DNA of 64,000 nucleotides, from the NCBI RefSeq assembly GCF_963675165.1, contig NC_087385.1:6498912-6562911 (forward strand). Direction: 5' to 3'. The translations under genes and the position numbers were made by a program. The notes under the pieces are model-generated. The model was given only the letters and a program-made list of their open reading frames with translations, ran no database searches and had not been told where the DNA came from. This DNA comes from Halichondria panicea (lineage: Eukaryota > Porifera > Demospongiae > Suberitida > Halichondriidae). This document shows, in pieces, positions 1-12,616 of this stretch; within the stretch, counting starts at the first letter, position 1, and every line of letters begins with the position of its first letter.

Positions 1-26
1 TGTTTATTTTCAAAATTGCCTTCTAG

Positions 27-1428
27 TCAATTGAAGACATTGCAGAGGCTCAATTTGCAGTGCTGAGCAAGATAGTTGATCTGAGACAGTAAGTTACGTG
101 TACTTCTGGTACTTCAATCTCACCATCTGATATATTTTTACAGTGTACTGGAGATATTTCTGCAATGGACACCAATTGTGGATGGAGTGGATGTTCTTGA
201 GCAGCCTATTGATGTGTTTACACAGGGAAAGATCACACCAATGCCAGCCATCATTGTAAGTACAACCCAATGCCCTCACCTCTGTGACTCTATTGTCTCC
301 ACAGGGCACAACTTCTGAGGAGACCGTGTTCTTTATCTATGAAGGATTCCCTAAACCACTCTCAGTAAGAAATAATTATGAGATTTCAAACAATTTGCTA
401 TAATTTTTTTTTTTATAACTTCATCCGTTTTTCCAATCCAGGCTGCTGAACTTGATTTACTAGAGCTGGGAATATTCGGCACTCATTACCCAGCTGTTCA
501 CAACATTTATTCACCAACTAAAAACCAAGACAACAGGCCGATTGCAGCTGTGAGTTATTGTACATGTGTATATATGATTATTACGTGATGTCATGGCTTG
601 GCCACTCAGGTGATGGGTACTGAGTACACGTTCTCTTGTTCCACTCGCGAGGCTATATGGGGACTGACCAACCTCACGCAGTCCAGTAAGGCGAGGAACC
701 CTCTGTGGGTCTACGCATTCAACCACTCCATGTCCTTTGACTGGGGAAAGGGGTTCGAGTTCTGCAATGGGCATGCTTGTGAGTTAATTGTACATGTGGT
801 AGGGTTAGGGTTAGTAAAATATCATTGTTCACTTTTGGTACCCTAAAAGTATCTCTTGCTGTATACATGTATAATTATTTTTTCCGAAATTGGCAGTTTT
901 TTTCCCCCTCCCAGACCTTTGCTAAGTGATATAGGCTTTGTCTAGAGGCACAGAATACAAGTATTAGTGATTTCATGACCTCCCTTTTATTTATAGTCTA
1001 CATGCATGTACCAGAATGAGCATACAATTAACTAAAGTGCTCCTCTGTAGGTCACGGGGTGGAGCTGCCATTTGTGTTCCACACGGCCAATCTAGGAGGT
1101 CTCAACTACACTGCTGATGAGCTCGTGCTCACCAACACAATGGTGGACTACTGGACCAACTTTGCTCACACTGGCAACCCCAATGGCTACATCAACAGAG
1201 CAGAGAAGAGGCCCTCGAAGCTGCTGGAATGGCCCCAGTACAGGGTAGACCCCAGCACTGGAACTAAGGCCTCCAATTGTCTCAGGTTCAAAGCTCCTAA
1301 CAGTGAGGTGAGTAGCTATAACAAAAACACCAATATATTAGTAACATATTGATTTATGCTTTTAGGTCATACAAGACTACATGGGGGATACATGCCGATT
1401 CTGGGACTCTATAGGATATAACGTTTAG
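27..1428 (+). CDS. Carboxylesterase/cholinesterase-like protein, C-terminal part (5' end outside window)
   Basis: This is the 3' part of a type-B carboxylesterase gene of the alpha/beta-hydrolase fold. About seven short exons can be joined with GT/AG introns (first visible exon 27-88, later ones near 145-256, 305-366, 442-549, 610-779 and 1051-1308, then a last exon ending in TAG at 1426-1428). GTTSEETVFF near 305-335 fits the region of the family that carries the catalytic glutamate. CHGVELPFVF, formed across the 780/1051 splice, matches the catalytic histidine block. The tail with DYWTNFAHTGNPN and W..Y is the usual esterase C-terminus. The nucleophilic serine elbow lies upstream of the window and cannot be checked. 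The ending is short, with no membrane anchor or GPI signal. Substrate is unknown: it could be a general esterase or a non-neural cholinesterase relative. Confidence 0.85.
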
Positions 1429-1685
1429 CACTTGTAGTGTAATACCGGCAGGTCATATTATTATGTGTGCACTTTTTGTGTTGAGTGCATGCAGGTTGTG
1501 TTTTTAAAATGACAAGTTTTGTGGATATGAATAGATCAAGGGCGATTAGCTAAAAAGCAACTAGCAGTGCAAGAATCAGACTCTTAGCAGCTAAAAATAG
1601 CCCAGTGCTTGTGTTTGGCAGGTAACACGCAGTTGAACTTTGACCTACAGATAATAGCTAGTCTTCCTGCTACTATTAAAGTATT

Positions 1686-1834
1686 AGTTATTGCATGAGC
1701 ACCAGTGCAATATGCCTGATATTGGCTCAGCATAGTAAATTAGTGGTCGAGGGCCATAGAGAGAGTCAAGACCACTGATTTACTATGTAGCCAATATCAG
1801 GTATATATATTGCACGAGTGATTATGCAGTAACT
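1686..1834. repeat. Hairpin (MITE-like) inverted repeat
   Basis: Two arms of about 63 bases (1686-1748 and about 1772-1834) are imperfect reverse complements around a loop of roughly 21 bases. Matching blocks include AGTTA.TGCAT, GTGCAATAT, CCTGATATTGGCT and AGTAAAT.AGTGGTC. No protein is encoded. The form fits a short non-autonomous foldback or MITE element. Target duplications were not clear. Confidence 0.7.
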
Positions 1835-1960
1835 GCGTGGGCCATGGAGAAGATAGTTATAATGAGTTCATGCATTCTGCATTCCTTTATTTTGATACTA
1901 CAAAAAAGTGAGTTGTAGGAAAATGTTGTACAAAAAAGTTCATTCCAACTTTTGGATTTG

Positions 1961-2206
1961 CTGTGTTTAGGTAGTCCGCATTTATGCAGTCTGCCTGTAT
2001 ACAGCCTGCTGCCTGTATACAGCCTGCTGCCTTTATGCAGCCGTTGCCTTTATGCAACTCCTGACTTTATGTAGTCCGCATTTATGCAGTCTGCTTCTGT
2101 CAGCTTCCACTGTGTTTAGGTAGTCCGCATTTATGCAGTCTGCCTGTATACAGCCTGCTGCCTTTATGCAAGTCCTGACTTTATGTCAGCTTCCACTGTG
2201 TTTAGG
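1961..2206. repeat. Complex tandem repeat
   Basis: A motif beginning CTGTGTTTAGGTAGTCCGCA and continuing TTTATGCAGTCTGCCTGTAT recurs with internal shorter repeats (ACAGCCTGCTGCCT, CTTTATGCA). Two long copies begin at about 1961 and 2108, with partial copies between and after. It abuts the LINE remnant. No coding signal was seen. Confidence 0.7.
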
Positions 2207-2289
2207 TATATATCACCAAGTCTTGGTATTATAATATATCTTGGTCCAAGATTATGTCAGCTAGGCCTAAATGTGTGTGCTGGACCAAT

Positions 2290-3102
2290 AATAGTTTCAA
2301 TAATAGTTTCAGGTACCCTATCTTGGAGTCAGCAGTGTGATACTGTCTGCTCCAAAGCATATAGAGCTCTTTATGTACTACGCAGAAACGTGCATACAAC
2401 ATCATCGATAAGTATCAAAAAACAACTATATCTCTCGCTAGTCAAATCTTCAATCAGCTACTGTTGTCAACTCTGGAGGTCGCAACTTTGTAAAAACATA
2501 CAGTCAATAGAAAGAATTCAGAGGAGGACTACAAAGTACATCTTGAAGGACTACATTAGTGATTATAAGTCAAGACTGCTATCTTTACACATGTTGCCCC
2601 TCATGTATTGGTTAGATCTACAAGACCTTGTATTCATGATTAAATGCCTCAAGACACAATCAATATTCACCAGTACATACAATTTGTAAATAGCAATACC
2701 AGAGCAGCAAAAAACCAAAAAATGTTCCACAAATTTTCAAGATTAAGCATTACAAGGAATTTTTATTTTGTTTGGATAGTTCGAACATGGAATTCAATCC
2801 CAAGTGGAATAATTGACCTAACTTTATCGGTGCACACGAACAAAGTTAAATTGAGACATTTCTTTTGGAACACTTTGAACAAAACTTTGACTGGAAAAAT
2901 ATGTGTTCGTATCATTATTAATTGTGTGCCCTTGTTACACATGTATATAGTTTAATATATAACTATAGCTGTTCCTTAACTGGTTCAGTCTATCAGTTAC
3001 CTCACTTATGTCAATTTTTTTACACTCTGTTCATTTCTTACATGTCTCATGGTCACTGTAAAGCAAATAATTTTATTATTATTATTATTATTATTATTAC
3101 TG
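2290..3102 (+). mobile_element. Decayed non-LTR retrotransposon (LINE), 3' end
   Basis: The translation resembles the region after the reverse transcriptase palm in CR1/L2/Jockey-type LINEs: LSWSQQCDTVCSKAYRAL, then VLRRNV, then LVKSSISYCCQLWRSQ, then IERIQRRTTKYIL, and further on IVRTWNSIPSGI. The two halves lie in different frames (about 2183-2689 and 2644-2955), so at least one frameshift has occurred near 2650-2690. The copy is 5'-truncated, because no palm or endonuclease domain is present. It ends in a (TTA)n tract at about 3071-3100, a simple-repeat tail as used by CR1/L2-like elements. The clade call is tentative. Confidence 0.75.
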
Positions 3103-3118
3103 AGTGCTGCATGATTCA

Positions 3119-3173
3119 ACTTAGCCTCGAGACCACGCCGATTAAAAATCGGCCTGGATTCGAGGCTAGATTC
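3119..3173. repeat. Small foldback element
   Basis: TAGCCTCGAGACCACGCCGA and its imperfect reverse complement (ATCGGCCTGGATTCGAGGCTA) surround a few A residues, giving a hairpin of about 50 bases. A related stretch, TAGTCTCGAGGCTAAGATT, appears at about 54478-54496, so this may be a dispersed family. Confidence 0.55.
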
Positions 3174-3308
3174 AACTCTGATTTCAACTTTTATTTTTTG
3201 CGACCATTTAGGTTGGGGGGCGGAGTTAGTATTGATTTGAGAATCTGTAGTAGCCGAGTAGCCGGCCTGTTTGTTTACGTGTGTGCGTGTCCTTGTGTAG
3301 TGTTAGAG

Positions 3309-6300
3309 ATGGCTACAGAGAGCAGCAGCAGTGAGGAGTATTTGAGTGCTGACGAGGGCAATGAGGAGAAGTCACCAGATAAAAGCATGAGGTATATAAA
3401 CATCAGTCTATTAAGAGTGGTTTATATTGTCCTAATGCTCTTCCCATTCCTTTCATTGCAGTCTTTACTGTATGCCTTCACTTATCACCTCTAGATTACT
3501 AGAGGACCAGTTGCTTTCTGTTGAGCCCAGGAAAGATGGCCCCATATCCGATCCTACACCTTCCCAGCTGTCACCGGACCCTGGCCCTCCTGAGGAGACC
3601 TCACATCACGTGGAGGCTGCACATAACCTACAATCTGTGGTACTATCAGAGGAAGAGAAAGCTCCTGTACCTCCACCACGGACCAAGCGGAAGAAACGAC
3701 AGATGAACAAGCCACCCTCCATGGAGAACCTTCTCATTGAGGTCTGCCAGCCACTGCACAGTATAGTGTAGTATTACCTGTGTATAATGGGAGATGGGTT
3801 AGTGGAACCATCTCACAAGTCTATTACCAAGTGTGGGCTGTAATCTAGTCCACCCCTCCCTTCATGCAGGCAGAGCCCCTCCCACTAAAGCAACGCTCAA
3901 GGACTGTGTGCAGCTCTGACCTCACGTTCCATCGAGCCCTTTCTCCACCCACTCACACTGGCACTGGCACAGCCGACAGCCCCACAGAAGTGAGGAAGAA
4001 ATCAGACACTGATATCGAACAAGAGAGCCAATCCTCTTCAGTGGAGACCATAGAAGTGCAAGATCATGTGACCCGCTCATCAAGAAGTGCCACACCCACT
4101 CCTGCTATCTGCATAGAGCCGGACGCCCTTGACATCAATTTGACGGCTACTATTTTGAACTTTGATGAGAATGAGATTGTTACAAGTGACACGGCTGTTG
4201 CCAAGGCACGTAGCTCTGGTGGTGATCAGGTGGTGATAAGCTACTCTGATGTGGACAGTAACAATGGTCTTGACGACGTGTCACCTGACAATATAGAGGC
4301 AGCTCTGAGCAGTGAGGGGGCGACAGCTGAAGGTGCCACTGGGAACGCTAATGACAGTGTGAGTATACAGAGGATGTTTGCATACTGACTAACCACTGTG
4401 TGGGAGATCAGTCAGCAACATATCCTAATGTCCTCCTGCCTAAGCCCTAATATGGTATGGGTGAACTTTTTTGAATCTGTAGAAGTAATGGTTTGTTTGC
4501 ACTGTGAGTCAGTAGGTACAAGTAAGATATTGTAGCCCCACTTACTAATACTTACTTGGTGCTCTGTAGATACAAACACTACTGTCTGGTGTACCGACTG
4601 TGTGTGTCGTTTTGCTCACCTGATATGCTCTAGGTCATAGTTATGTTCCTCGTGAGAGCACATGTCATTGCCCCAGTCCACCCACTACCCTCACATACAC
4701 ACACACACACACACACCACTCCCCCCCCCCACACACACACACAGGAGATCCTGGAGTCCATCACCATCAAGAACCTTGACACAGGTGAGGTAATGCCACT
4801 GAGTGCGGCTGAGGACAGGATCCCCCGGGGCAACCAGTGGAACCCTCTCTCAGAGCACCTCATCAGACGATCAAATGAGTGAGTAAACTATCCTTTGATA
4901 GAGGTAACCTCTCCCTCACATACAAGTAGCTGCAGTGTTGAATGAAGCTGCTAAGTATGTTACTGTATGTGTAAAGTGAATAGTCTCACTAATGTAAGCA
5001 GCTGGTATCTACATTCTAGTCATGTGATTCTCTCCAGGGATCGACGTGCACCGAGCTCTGAGGATATCAGTGGAGACGAGTCTCAGCACAGGAGAAGACC
5101 AAGGATTAAGTGAGCCTGCATTGTGTTATACAGCTACAGCTACAATCTAATCGGCTATCTACACAAACAGAAACTTGTATGTGTGATATCTCAAACCATA
5201 AACCAGACAGTAACCATCTGATGACCACATTGTATACATGTAAGCTATCGTATGAGCATGCCTTTATCAATACTGTTGTTCCCTGCTTACAGGAGAACGC
5301 TGAGGAAACTAACAAAATCACTGGCTATGAAGATGCGTGAGAGACAAGCCGAGGAGAGTGCTATGCCTCCGTTTGACCTGTCCCGCTCTCCAGAGGACCA
5401 ACTCACTGTCAAGGTATGCTACACACGTATTGGGAGGTAATGTTGCAGTCTGAATGTACTTGTATGTCCATATAGACTTATTAGTGTGTAGGCCTATACC
5501 TATCTCCACACCATTCACGCAGTACAAGCAATCGTCCCACAAGCAAGGCAGTCAAGAGTTTGACCGCATCAGGCTCAGGCAGGACCTCACTGGAATACAC
5601 CTGGTTAGCATCAACCCACGTGTACCCCCCCCCCCACCACACAGTGTATCATTGTCCTTGCAGGGAGCCGTGTGGGTGATGGAGTTCTCTGTGTGTGGGC
5701 GGTTACTGGCCACAGCCGGACAAGACAGTGTAGTGGTGAGTTAGGTATTAATGCTTGAGTTAAAGGTCTTGATTTTTGATGTTCACTGTTTCTCCCTCCA
5801 CCCCTGCAGAGAGTGTGGGTGCTGCGGACGGCCTACCTGTTCTTCCATGAGCTGCAGGCACAGTACCAACGACTAGGAGTGCACTCATCAGTTGACAGCC
5901 TCAGTGAGAAGGCTAGCGTGGCCAGTAGCAGTAGCAAGAGCTCAGAGGTGTGTGAGGGTTGGGTGGCTGTATTAATGTTTCGAAAGCGTTTAGACATTGT
6001 TATAATTTATCACGTGTACAATCCTAAGACTGGTTTACATACAGGAGGATGATGCGACTCTGTTGCAACAGCCGTTCCGTGAGACTCCCCTGTGTATGTA
6101 CTATGGGCACACAGCTGACGTGCTGGACCTCACCTGGTCAAAGGTTAGGCCACTATCTGATGACTCGATGCTATTAATAGAGATTCATATCCTTCACAGA
6201 ATTTCTTCCTGCTCTCAAGTTCAATGGACAAGACTGTAAGGTGAGCGTAGGCAACAAGTTAGTGTAGACAGCCATAAGGTGAGCGTAGGCAACAAGTTAG

Positions 6301-7702
6301 TGTAGACAGCCATAATTGTAATTTTGTATTGTTTCTAATTAAGGTTGTGGCACATTTCAAGAAAGGAATGTCTCTGTTGTTTCCAGCACGTGGACTTTGT
6401 CACAGCCATTGCGTTCCATCCAAGAGTAAGCCAATCACATGACTTTCTTATCCATCATGTGATCATTTACCATGCCCATAGGATGATCGATATTTCCTCA
6501 GTGGTTCTCTGGACGGCAAACTGCGATTATGGAACATTCCTGACAAGAGAGTAGCCCTGTGGAATGAAATTGAGGGTATTGGTGAGTCATGTGACATTGT
6601 GTTTCGACCTGAGATATCATGTGATCCACTCCTCTCAGGCTCACACCTCATCACTGCTGCTAACTTCTGTATGAATGGAAAGATGGCAGTGGTGGGGACG
6701 TACGATGGACGTTGCATCTTCTACGAAACTGAGGTCTGAATTATACACAATGTCTAGACTCTTCAATCCCATTGTGTTTTTATCATGTAACACGTAATTA
6801 CTTGAACAGCTGATTATAGAGTCTTGTCTTTCTACAGCACCTCAAGTACCACACCCAGATCCACGTTCGCTCACGTCACGGCAAAAACAGAGGCCGGAAA
6901 ATCAGCGGAATTGAGCCGCTACCTGGAGAGGACAAGGTAAGATATTTAGAAGGAGTGTCTCTCTGTGTTTGTGTCGTTGAAAGCATTAATTTGGTGACTG
7001 TTTTGTGTTCTGTTTTTCTCTCCAGTTACTAGTAACAACCAATGATTCTCGGATCAGGCTGTACAACCTCAAAGACCACACTCTCTCTTGCAAGTACAAG
7101 GGTTGCATCAACACCAGCAGTCAGATCAAGGCCACCTTCAGGTGAGAACATTCAGTCATCATTGTAAATGTGTGTACCACCTCTCTCTGTCTCTTTGTCG
7201 CTTGTGCAGTCGAGATGGCCAGTATATCATCAGTGGCTCAGAGGACAACTTTGTGTACGTGTGGAAGACCCACCTTGACTTCACTAAGCTCACTTCTGTT
7301 AGGAGGGACAAGAATGAATATTACGAGTGCTTCTCAAGTAAGCAAACTATATAATTATTGTACTATAGGACTGTTGCAATACGTAGCTGCTGTAGTGGTC
7401 CATTTTCAGTGATTTTCTGGAAGTAAGCTTTATCAGATGTGTGCATTCACATCAACCAAATAGGTTATTATTATGATGCATGGTGTAATCATATAACACA
7501 CGTTGTGCTTCCCACCCATATACATTGATGTACCACTCCCCCCCTCCCACACACAGCCCATTCTGCCCCGGTGACATCAGCAGTGTTTGCTCCAGTACCA
7601 GGTATCTCTGTGGATCAGGGGATCAACGAAGTGGGTCACATGATAGTGGCAGCGGACTATCAGGGCTGTATCAAGATTTATGTCAGTGGAGAGAAACTCT
7701 GA
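3309..7702 (+). CDS. WDR44: WD repeat-containing protein 44 (Rab11-binding protein)
   Basis: About sixteen exons can be joined. In animals WDR44 binds active RAB11 on recycling endosomes and contacts ER VAP proteins. The first exon reads MATESSSSEEYLSADEGNEE, in which EYLSADE sits where the human protein has its FFAT motif. A disordered part follows with a proline/basic stretch (PVPPPRTKRKKR, exon 3463-3740) and a long acidic-Ser exon (3870-4358). Conserved pre-propeller segments are ITIKNLDTGEVMPLS (4744 on) and LRKLTKSLAMKMRER (5292 on). WD40 blades start at GAVWVMEFS (5664) and continue with MYYGHTADVLDLTWS, LSSSMDKTVRLW, FLSGSLDGKLRLW and IISGSEDNFVYVW. The last exon ends IKIYVSGEKL and stop TGA 7700-7702. 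The ATG at 3309 is the first in frame and gives the family-type acidic N-terminus. It converges on METTL3. Confidence 0.95.
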
Positions 7703-7773
7703 TCATAAAACCATTATAGAGTTTTATTATAATCAACGAAGTTCTGTTATGTGTTTTAGCTCAGTTCATCAAA

Positions 7774-7819
<46 letters not shown>

Positions 7820-8034
7820 ATTATTATTATGATGATGCAACCTTCTGGCTGCATTGCAGCGACGTGAAACTATAATATTATATACAAAAAAGTAGGCAAT
7901 AATTATATATACAATAATAATTATTATAGAGATGTAATCTTGATAATATAATATTAGAGGACTGAAGACATTTTTTTTAATATTATAATACAGTAGTAAT
8001 AAAGACGAAAATTACAGGTCAACATAAAAACACC
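7703..8034. other. AT-rich gap between convergent genes
   Basis: A gap of about 330 bases separates the stop codons of WDR44 and METTL3. It holds an (ATT)n microsatellite at about 7777-7818 and AT-rich sequence that probably contains both polyadenylation regions. No gene was seen. Confidence 0.7.
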
Positions 8035-9656
8035 CTAGGGCATGCGAGGCTGTTGAGGCCTCATAGTGTCTATTTCTCCATGAGGATATCGTGCATAAAA
8101 CGATGCTCGAATGTTAGGATCTAGAATCCTGACACCATCGACTTGGTTGCCAAGAGTGACCCAGTTTGGCTGACAGTTATGAGGTCGTCCAAACAGCTCC
8201 ACTTTCAGTGACTCTGGATACAACCGTTCGATAACACCGTACACCTCATCTGGCTTATGACTGGTAGCTCGGACCTCGGCAACAATCACGTCCGTATCAA
8301 TCCCTTTGTTCACTTTAGGGTTGCCTTTGACACCCACAAGACAATGCTCTTTGCCGTGGTTGAGCCAATGTCCGGTGCGCCCTGTTCGAATGAGTCGCTG
8401 CAATTGATTCGTCTTGACCCAGATCAGCTCATCAACTCTCTCATAGCCCCACAGAGTGAGGCACTCCCTCCCCAGCTCCATGGCTCTACCAGTCACCCAC
8501 AGGAAGATGTAGCCATCGTCCTGTACAGTGGGAAATAAAGAGCATGACAGTAAATGAGGTTACGAGGTTACGCTTAGACCAAAAAGAAAGATTTGCAATT
8601 ATTTATAATGACTAATCAAAAACAATTATAGGCTGTAGTAAAACAGTACAATTTACACGTACTGACCTGTAGAGCTGGTATGTTCAGCTGTCTCATTTCA
8701 TCATCGCTCATGGTCCCATAAGGTAGCTCCATGTGAATATCCCAGGGAGGGTCGGCCATGATCACTGCAAACTTGCCAAGAACGGACATATCGAAGGTAC
8801 GTAGATCACTCTGTACCCACTGCGGTGGAAACAACTTGCTGCGTGGAAGAGCAGACTGCTTCATTTTGACAGGTCGTGGGAGGGCTTCTGGTTCATCAAT
8901 TGAATCGTCAATAGCGTAGTGAACAAATTTGCAAGTCTCCATGTGGAAACAGGTGTTGAGGAAGGAGCAGTCTCCAAGGCTCTTGTCCGTGTGGTTTTGA
9001 ATAATTCGTCGGAAGTGGAGCTTTGGACAAGCATTGCGGCTGCTCCTAGTACGTCGACAATCTTCTTTGGTTTTGTTTACACAGAATTCTCTCAATTGAG
9101 ATCCTCCAATTGACTGGAATTTTTCCACCATTTGTTGCTCCTTCACCGTCTTTGTGTTCAGAAGCTCCAGAATTTCGTTGCTGACTTTCTTGCTATCTGT
9201 TTCTCGTACTGTAGGTACACTGAGGAGGAAGTCTATCTCCTCTTGCACGTTGCAGAACTTCTTGGCCGGTGAAGGCTGAATACTGGCGATAAGCCCAAGC
9301 CCATCAGCAAGTTTATAAATACGATCCAGGTCTACGGAAAGTATGACGATGTCGGTTGCATGTACCTCTAAGATATTTTGAGAAGCCATTTTTTCTAATA
9401 CACTTTTTAGTTCATCTTCCTTCGAGCTGATAGCTAGACCAATGTTCTTGCAGAGGGTTAAACCGTCCAGAGGGAACTCCAGTGATGGGTTCATCAGTCC
9501 CTCCATTATCTTCTTCTCTACGGCAGGGTCCACACGCACAACATGTACAGCAGCAGGTCTCTCATCTTTGGAACGTCTTCGCCTTCTGTTTAGTCTTTCT
9601 TTCAAGGCACTGTGTCGCTTTCTGAAGAGTTGGATTTCCAACCATGTGTCAGCCAT
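8035..9656 (-). CDS. METTL3: N6-adenosine-methyltransferase catalytic subunit METTL3
   Basis: Two exons (9656-8667 and 8520-8035, phase-0 intron) encode 491 residues; the human protein has 580. METTL3 transfers methyl from SAM to adenosine in mRNA, in a nuclear complex with METTL14 and WTAP. The N-terminus MADTWLEIQLFRKRH leads into a helical region, then a CCCH zinc-finger pair (around CPKLHFRRIIQNHTDKSLGD and C.....CFHMETCKFVHY). The MT-A70 domain has the catalytic DPPW in MADPPWDIHMELPYGTMSDD, then across the splice LQ|DDGYIFLWVTGRAMELG, VKTNQLQRLIRTGRTGHWLN, HGKEHCLVGVKGNP and ELFGRPHNCQPNWVTLGNQ. All recognised SAM- and RNA-contact motifs are intact. The protein is shorter than human in the low-complexity N-terminal part. 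PHF14 ends about 140 bases upstream on the same strand. Confidence 0.97.
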
Positions 9657-9795
9657 CTTGACTTTTGGATAACTCGTTTACTAATTTCCATTTAGAACGA
9701 CCCTTTTCTTTTAGCATGGTTGATAAAGGGTCATCATACTAATAATGCAAAAACATAATAATAATAATTATAATAATAATGTATAATTAGTTAAG

Positions 9796-12507
9796 TTATT
9801 TCTTAGTTTTTCCTCTTGTTTTTTTGCTTGATTTGTGCACCTGCAGTGAGAACATTAATCAGATCAACGTGTGTGTGTGTAGCCATATCCCTCACCTGTG
9901 GGTCTGCATACAGCAGAGTCTTGGGTGGCTGTAACTTTCTCCCCGAGCGAGACGAGGGTTCGTTATGATTGGCTAGAGTAGGGGCCAACTCATCCTCACT
10001 GTCACGATAACACCTGTGACACTCCCTGTAGCAAAGACAAAAATAAAATGTGGGGTGGAGGAGGAGGAGGAGGGGGGTTAAGTAGTTACACAGACATACT
10101 TACCAGCCCCATCTCACAGTCTTCTTGGGTACTTTAGACAGTGGAGGATCCAGACAACCAATATGGTAGTGATTGTCACATGTGTCGCACAAGACCATCA
10201 GGTGATTGTCATGTGATCCCTCACACACCACACACTTTGTCGACATCCCTTCATCCTCTTCAGGGACAGTGTCTTTCAATCTCAGGGGTAGTCTGACATC
10301 GATTTTGGTCAGCCTGGCTAGATTCATATAGAGGGTATTAGCTTGGCCTTGCAGCTGTTGGCTTCTAGACCTCAGCAAGGCCAGTTCCTTCTCAACAGAT
10401 GACAACTGTTCCTTCGTAGTCTTTTCCTCGATCTTTAGCGTAGAGTTGCTGTCAGAGAGTTGTTGCACGTCACTTTCTGTGGACGTCAATCGGCTTTGTC
10501 TCTCTGCACGAAAGGAGAACAGATTTTACATTATAAACGGTATAACCCATGATTATAAGATTTTGTAATCGCAGTCATAAGTATTCACCATGAAAGTAGT
10601 TAACAAAATCACAAGTGAGTCCGGGTGGGACCATCCTCCTTGTCTCTGTCACCTGACCTATGACCTCTGTCTCGTAACCTAGCAACTGGGCCTTCTGCGT
10701 TAGATAGTGGAATGCTGGAGACAAAAAACCAACAGATTACACAACCATCACCTGCTCCCCCCAAAACGCACCACTAGGTAGGTAGTGCAATAGTCTCTCC
10801 TCATTTCTGAAAGTCAACTCAGGTCTGTAGTGCTTCTGCATTTTCCTGAACTGAGCCACGTACTCCACCGTTGCCTCCTCCAAGTAATGCTGAATCTGCA
10901 GGTCATATGATATGTCATGTGACGTCACATGATCAATAAGAGCGTACCCGATCATCTGCAGTGCTCCGGACAAAGCTCTTCTGCTTGTTAATCACAAACA
11001 GATAGTCCCTTTTCTGAAGAAGACAATAATCATCCTAAACGTTCAGACACTAATGAACTTTAGTACTGACCTTTCTCTTAGCAATGTCCTTATCAGCATG
11101 AGCCTTGCAGTGAGCAAAGTAGGGGTCACACAATTCCTTGTCCTCTTCATCACCATCCACCTCGCACAGGAGACCAAAGCGCTGGGCACTGTACACACAG
11201 AGAAACTTACATGTATAACAAGTCTGATTAATAGCACTGCTTGTACATACTATAAACACTATTGGTGGTAGCTTCTATTGCTTACCATACGTACGTACAT
11301 TAGCTTTTTAGATTTAAAATGGCTCGTAGAAACAAAACACTTTCCAGTTTAACCAAGTCCGTAAAAGACACACAATGATATATTCTACTCACCAAGTGAC
11401 ATGGAAGTAAGTCTTGCACATGCCAGCATCACAGTTGATGACAATCCCAGTCCTACTATAGACGACCTCCTGACAGAGTTGACACTCTCGGGCACCCCAT
11501 CTCACAGCAGACAGATGATCCAGTGTTATCCCAGACAACTCAGTTGGCTCCACATACGCTATACCAGGAGTGTACAACCCACACACCACATGCACCCACC
11601 TGTGTGAACAATCCACTGGTGTAGCACACTTATATATTGCAGCTCTTACCTCCCGTTGACAGACTGCTTGAAGAGGCCTCCCACATTAGGGCATAGCTCA
11701 CAATGCTGCAAGGTGGAGACAGAACAATCATCAAGGGGGGCACTGTGACCCAGAGCCATTATATCAGCACACAGGGGGGGCACTGTGACCCAGAGCTATA
11801 AGAGCAGCACACAGGGGGGCACTGTGACCCAGAGCTATTATATCAGCACACAGGGGGGGCACTGTGACCCAGAGCTATTATATCAGCACACGTACACAAG
11901 AGGTGGGTGAGAGGCCAGCCTTGCAGACATCACAAAACCAAGGAATGGTTGTGAACGAAGAGAGAGATGACCTGTCTTCATCAACACCATCATCCTCAGG
12001 AACACCATAGCAACCTACATAGGGGGGCGGGCATGGTGTCCTGAGTGCCACAACATTGAGGTGTGGTATGCAACTAACCTTCATGCACGGATATGCCACA
12101 CCAGTCACACTCGACTATATCGCCGTCATCTTGACTGTATAATTATAGGATCATTTATAAATGTTATGATGTGTGAGTTATAGTTCTACTAAACAGCTAC
12201 TAAATGCTTTAAAAATCACAGGTTCCCCAACACAAGGTATGGACCATTAAAGTTAGCTCTGAAAACAGGCCTCATTCTCATAGTCCACACTTTTTAGAAA
12301 ATGGACAATTTGGGCCCGAAAGTAATCGCTGATTTACAATGTAAGTCTCACCTGTCCTCTAGACACACAGCACAGAGTGGTATGGCTGCTAGACTGAATG
12401 CAGTGGTCTGGTTCACGGTACTGCTGCGTTCACTAGCAGCCACAGCCTCACCACTGGCCTTGTGATTAGATCTGGAGCTACTCACAGAAGACCCACTGAC
12501 AGAACCA

Positions 12508-12561
<54 letters not shown>

Positions 12562-12577
12562 CGTGTGTGTGTGTGTG

Positions 12578-12616
<39 letters not shown>

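Noticed and set aside
3472-3706. Second frame MSPGKMAPYPILH... overlapping WDR44
   Set aside because: Out-of-frame shadow of a WDR44 exon.
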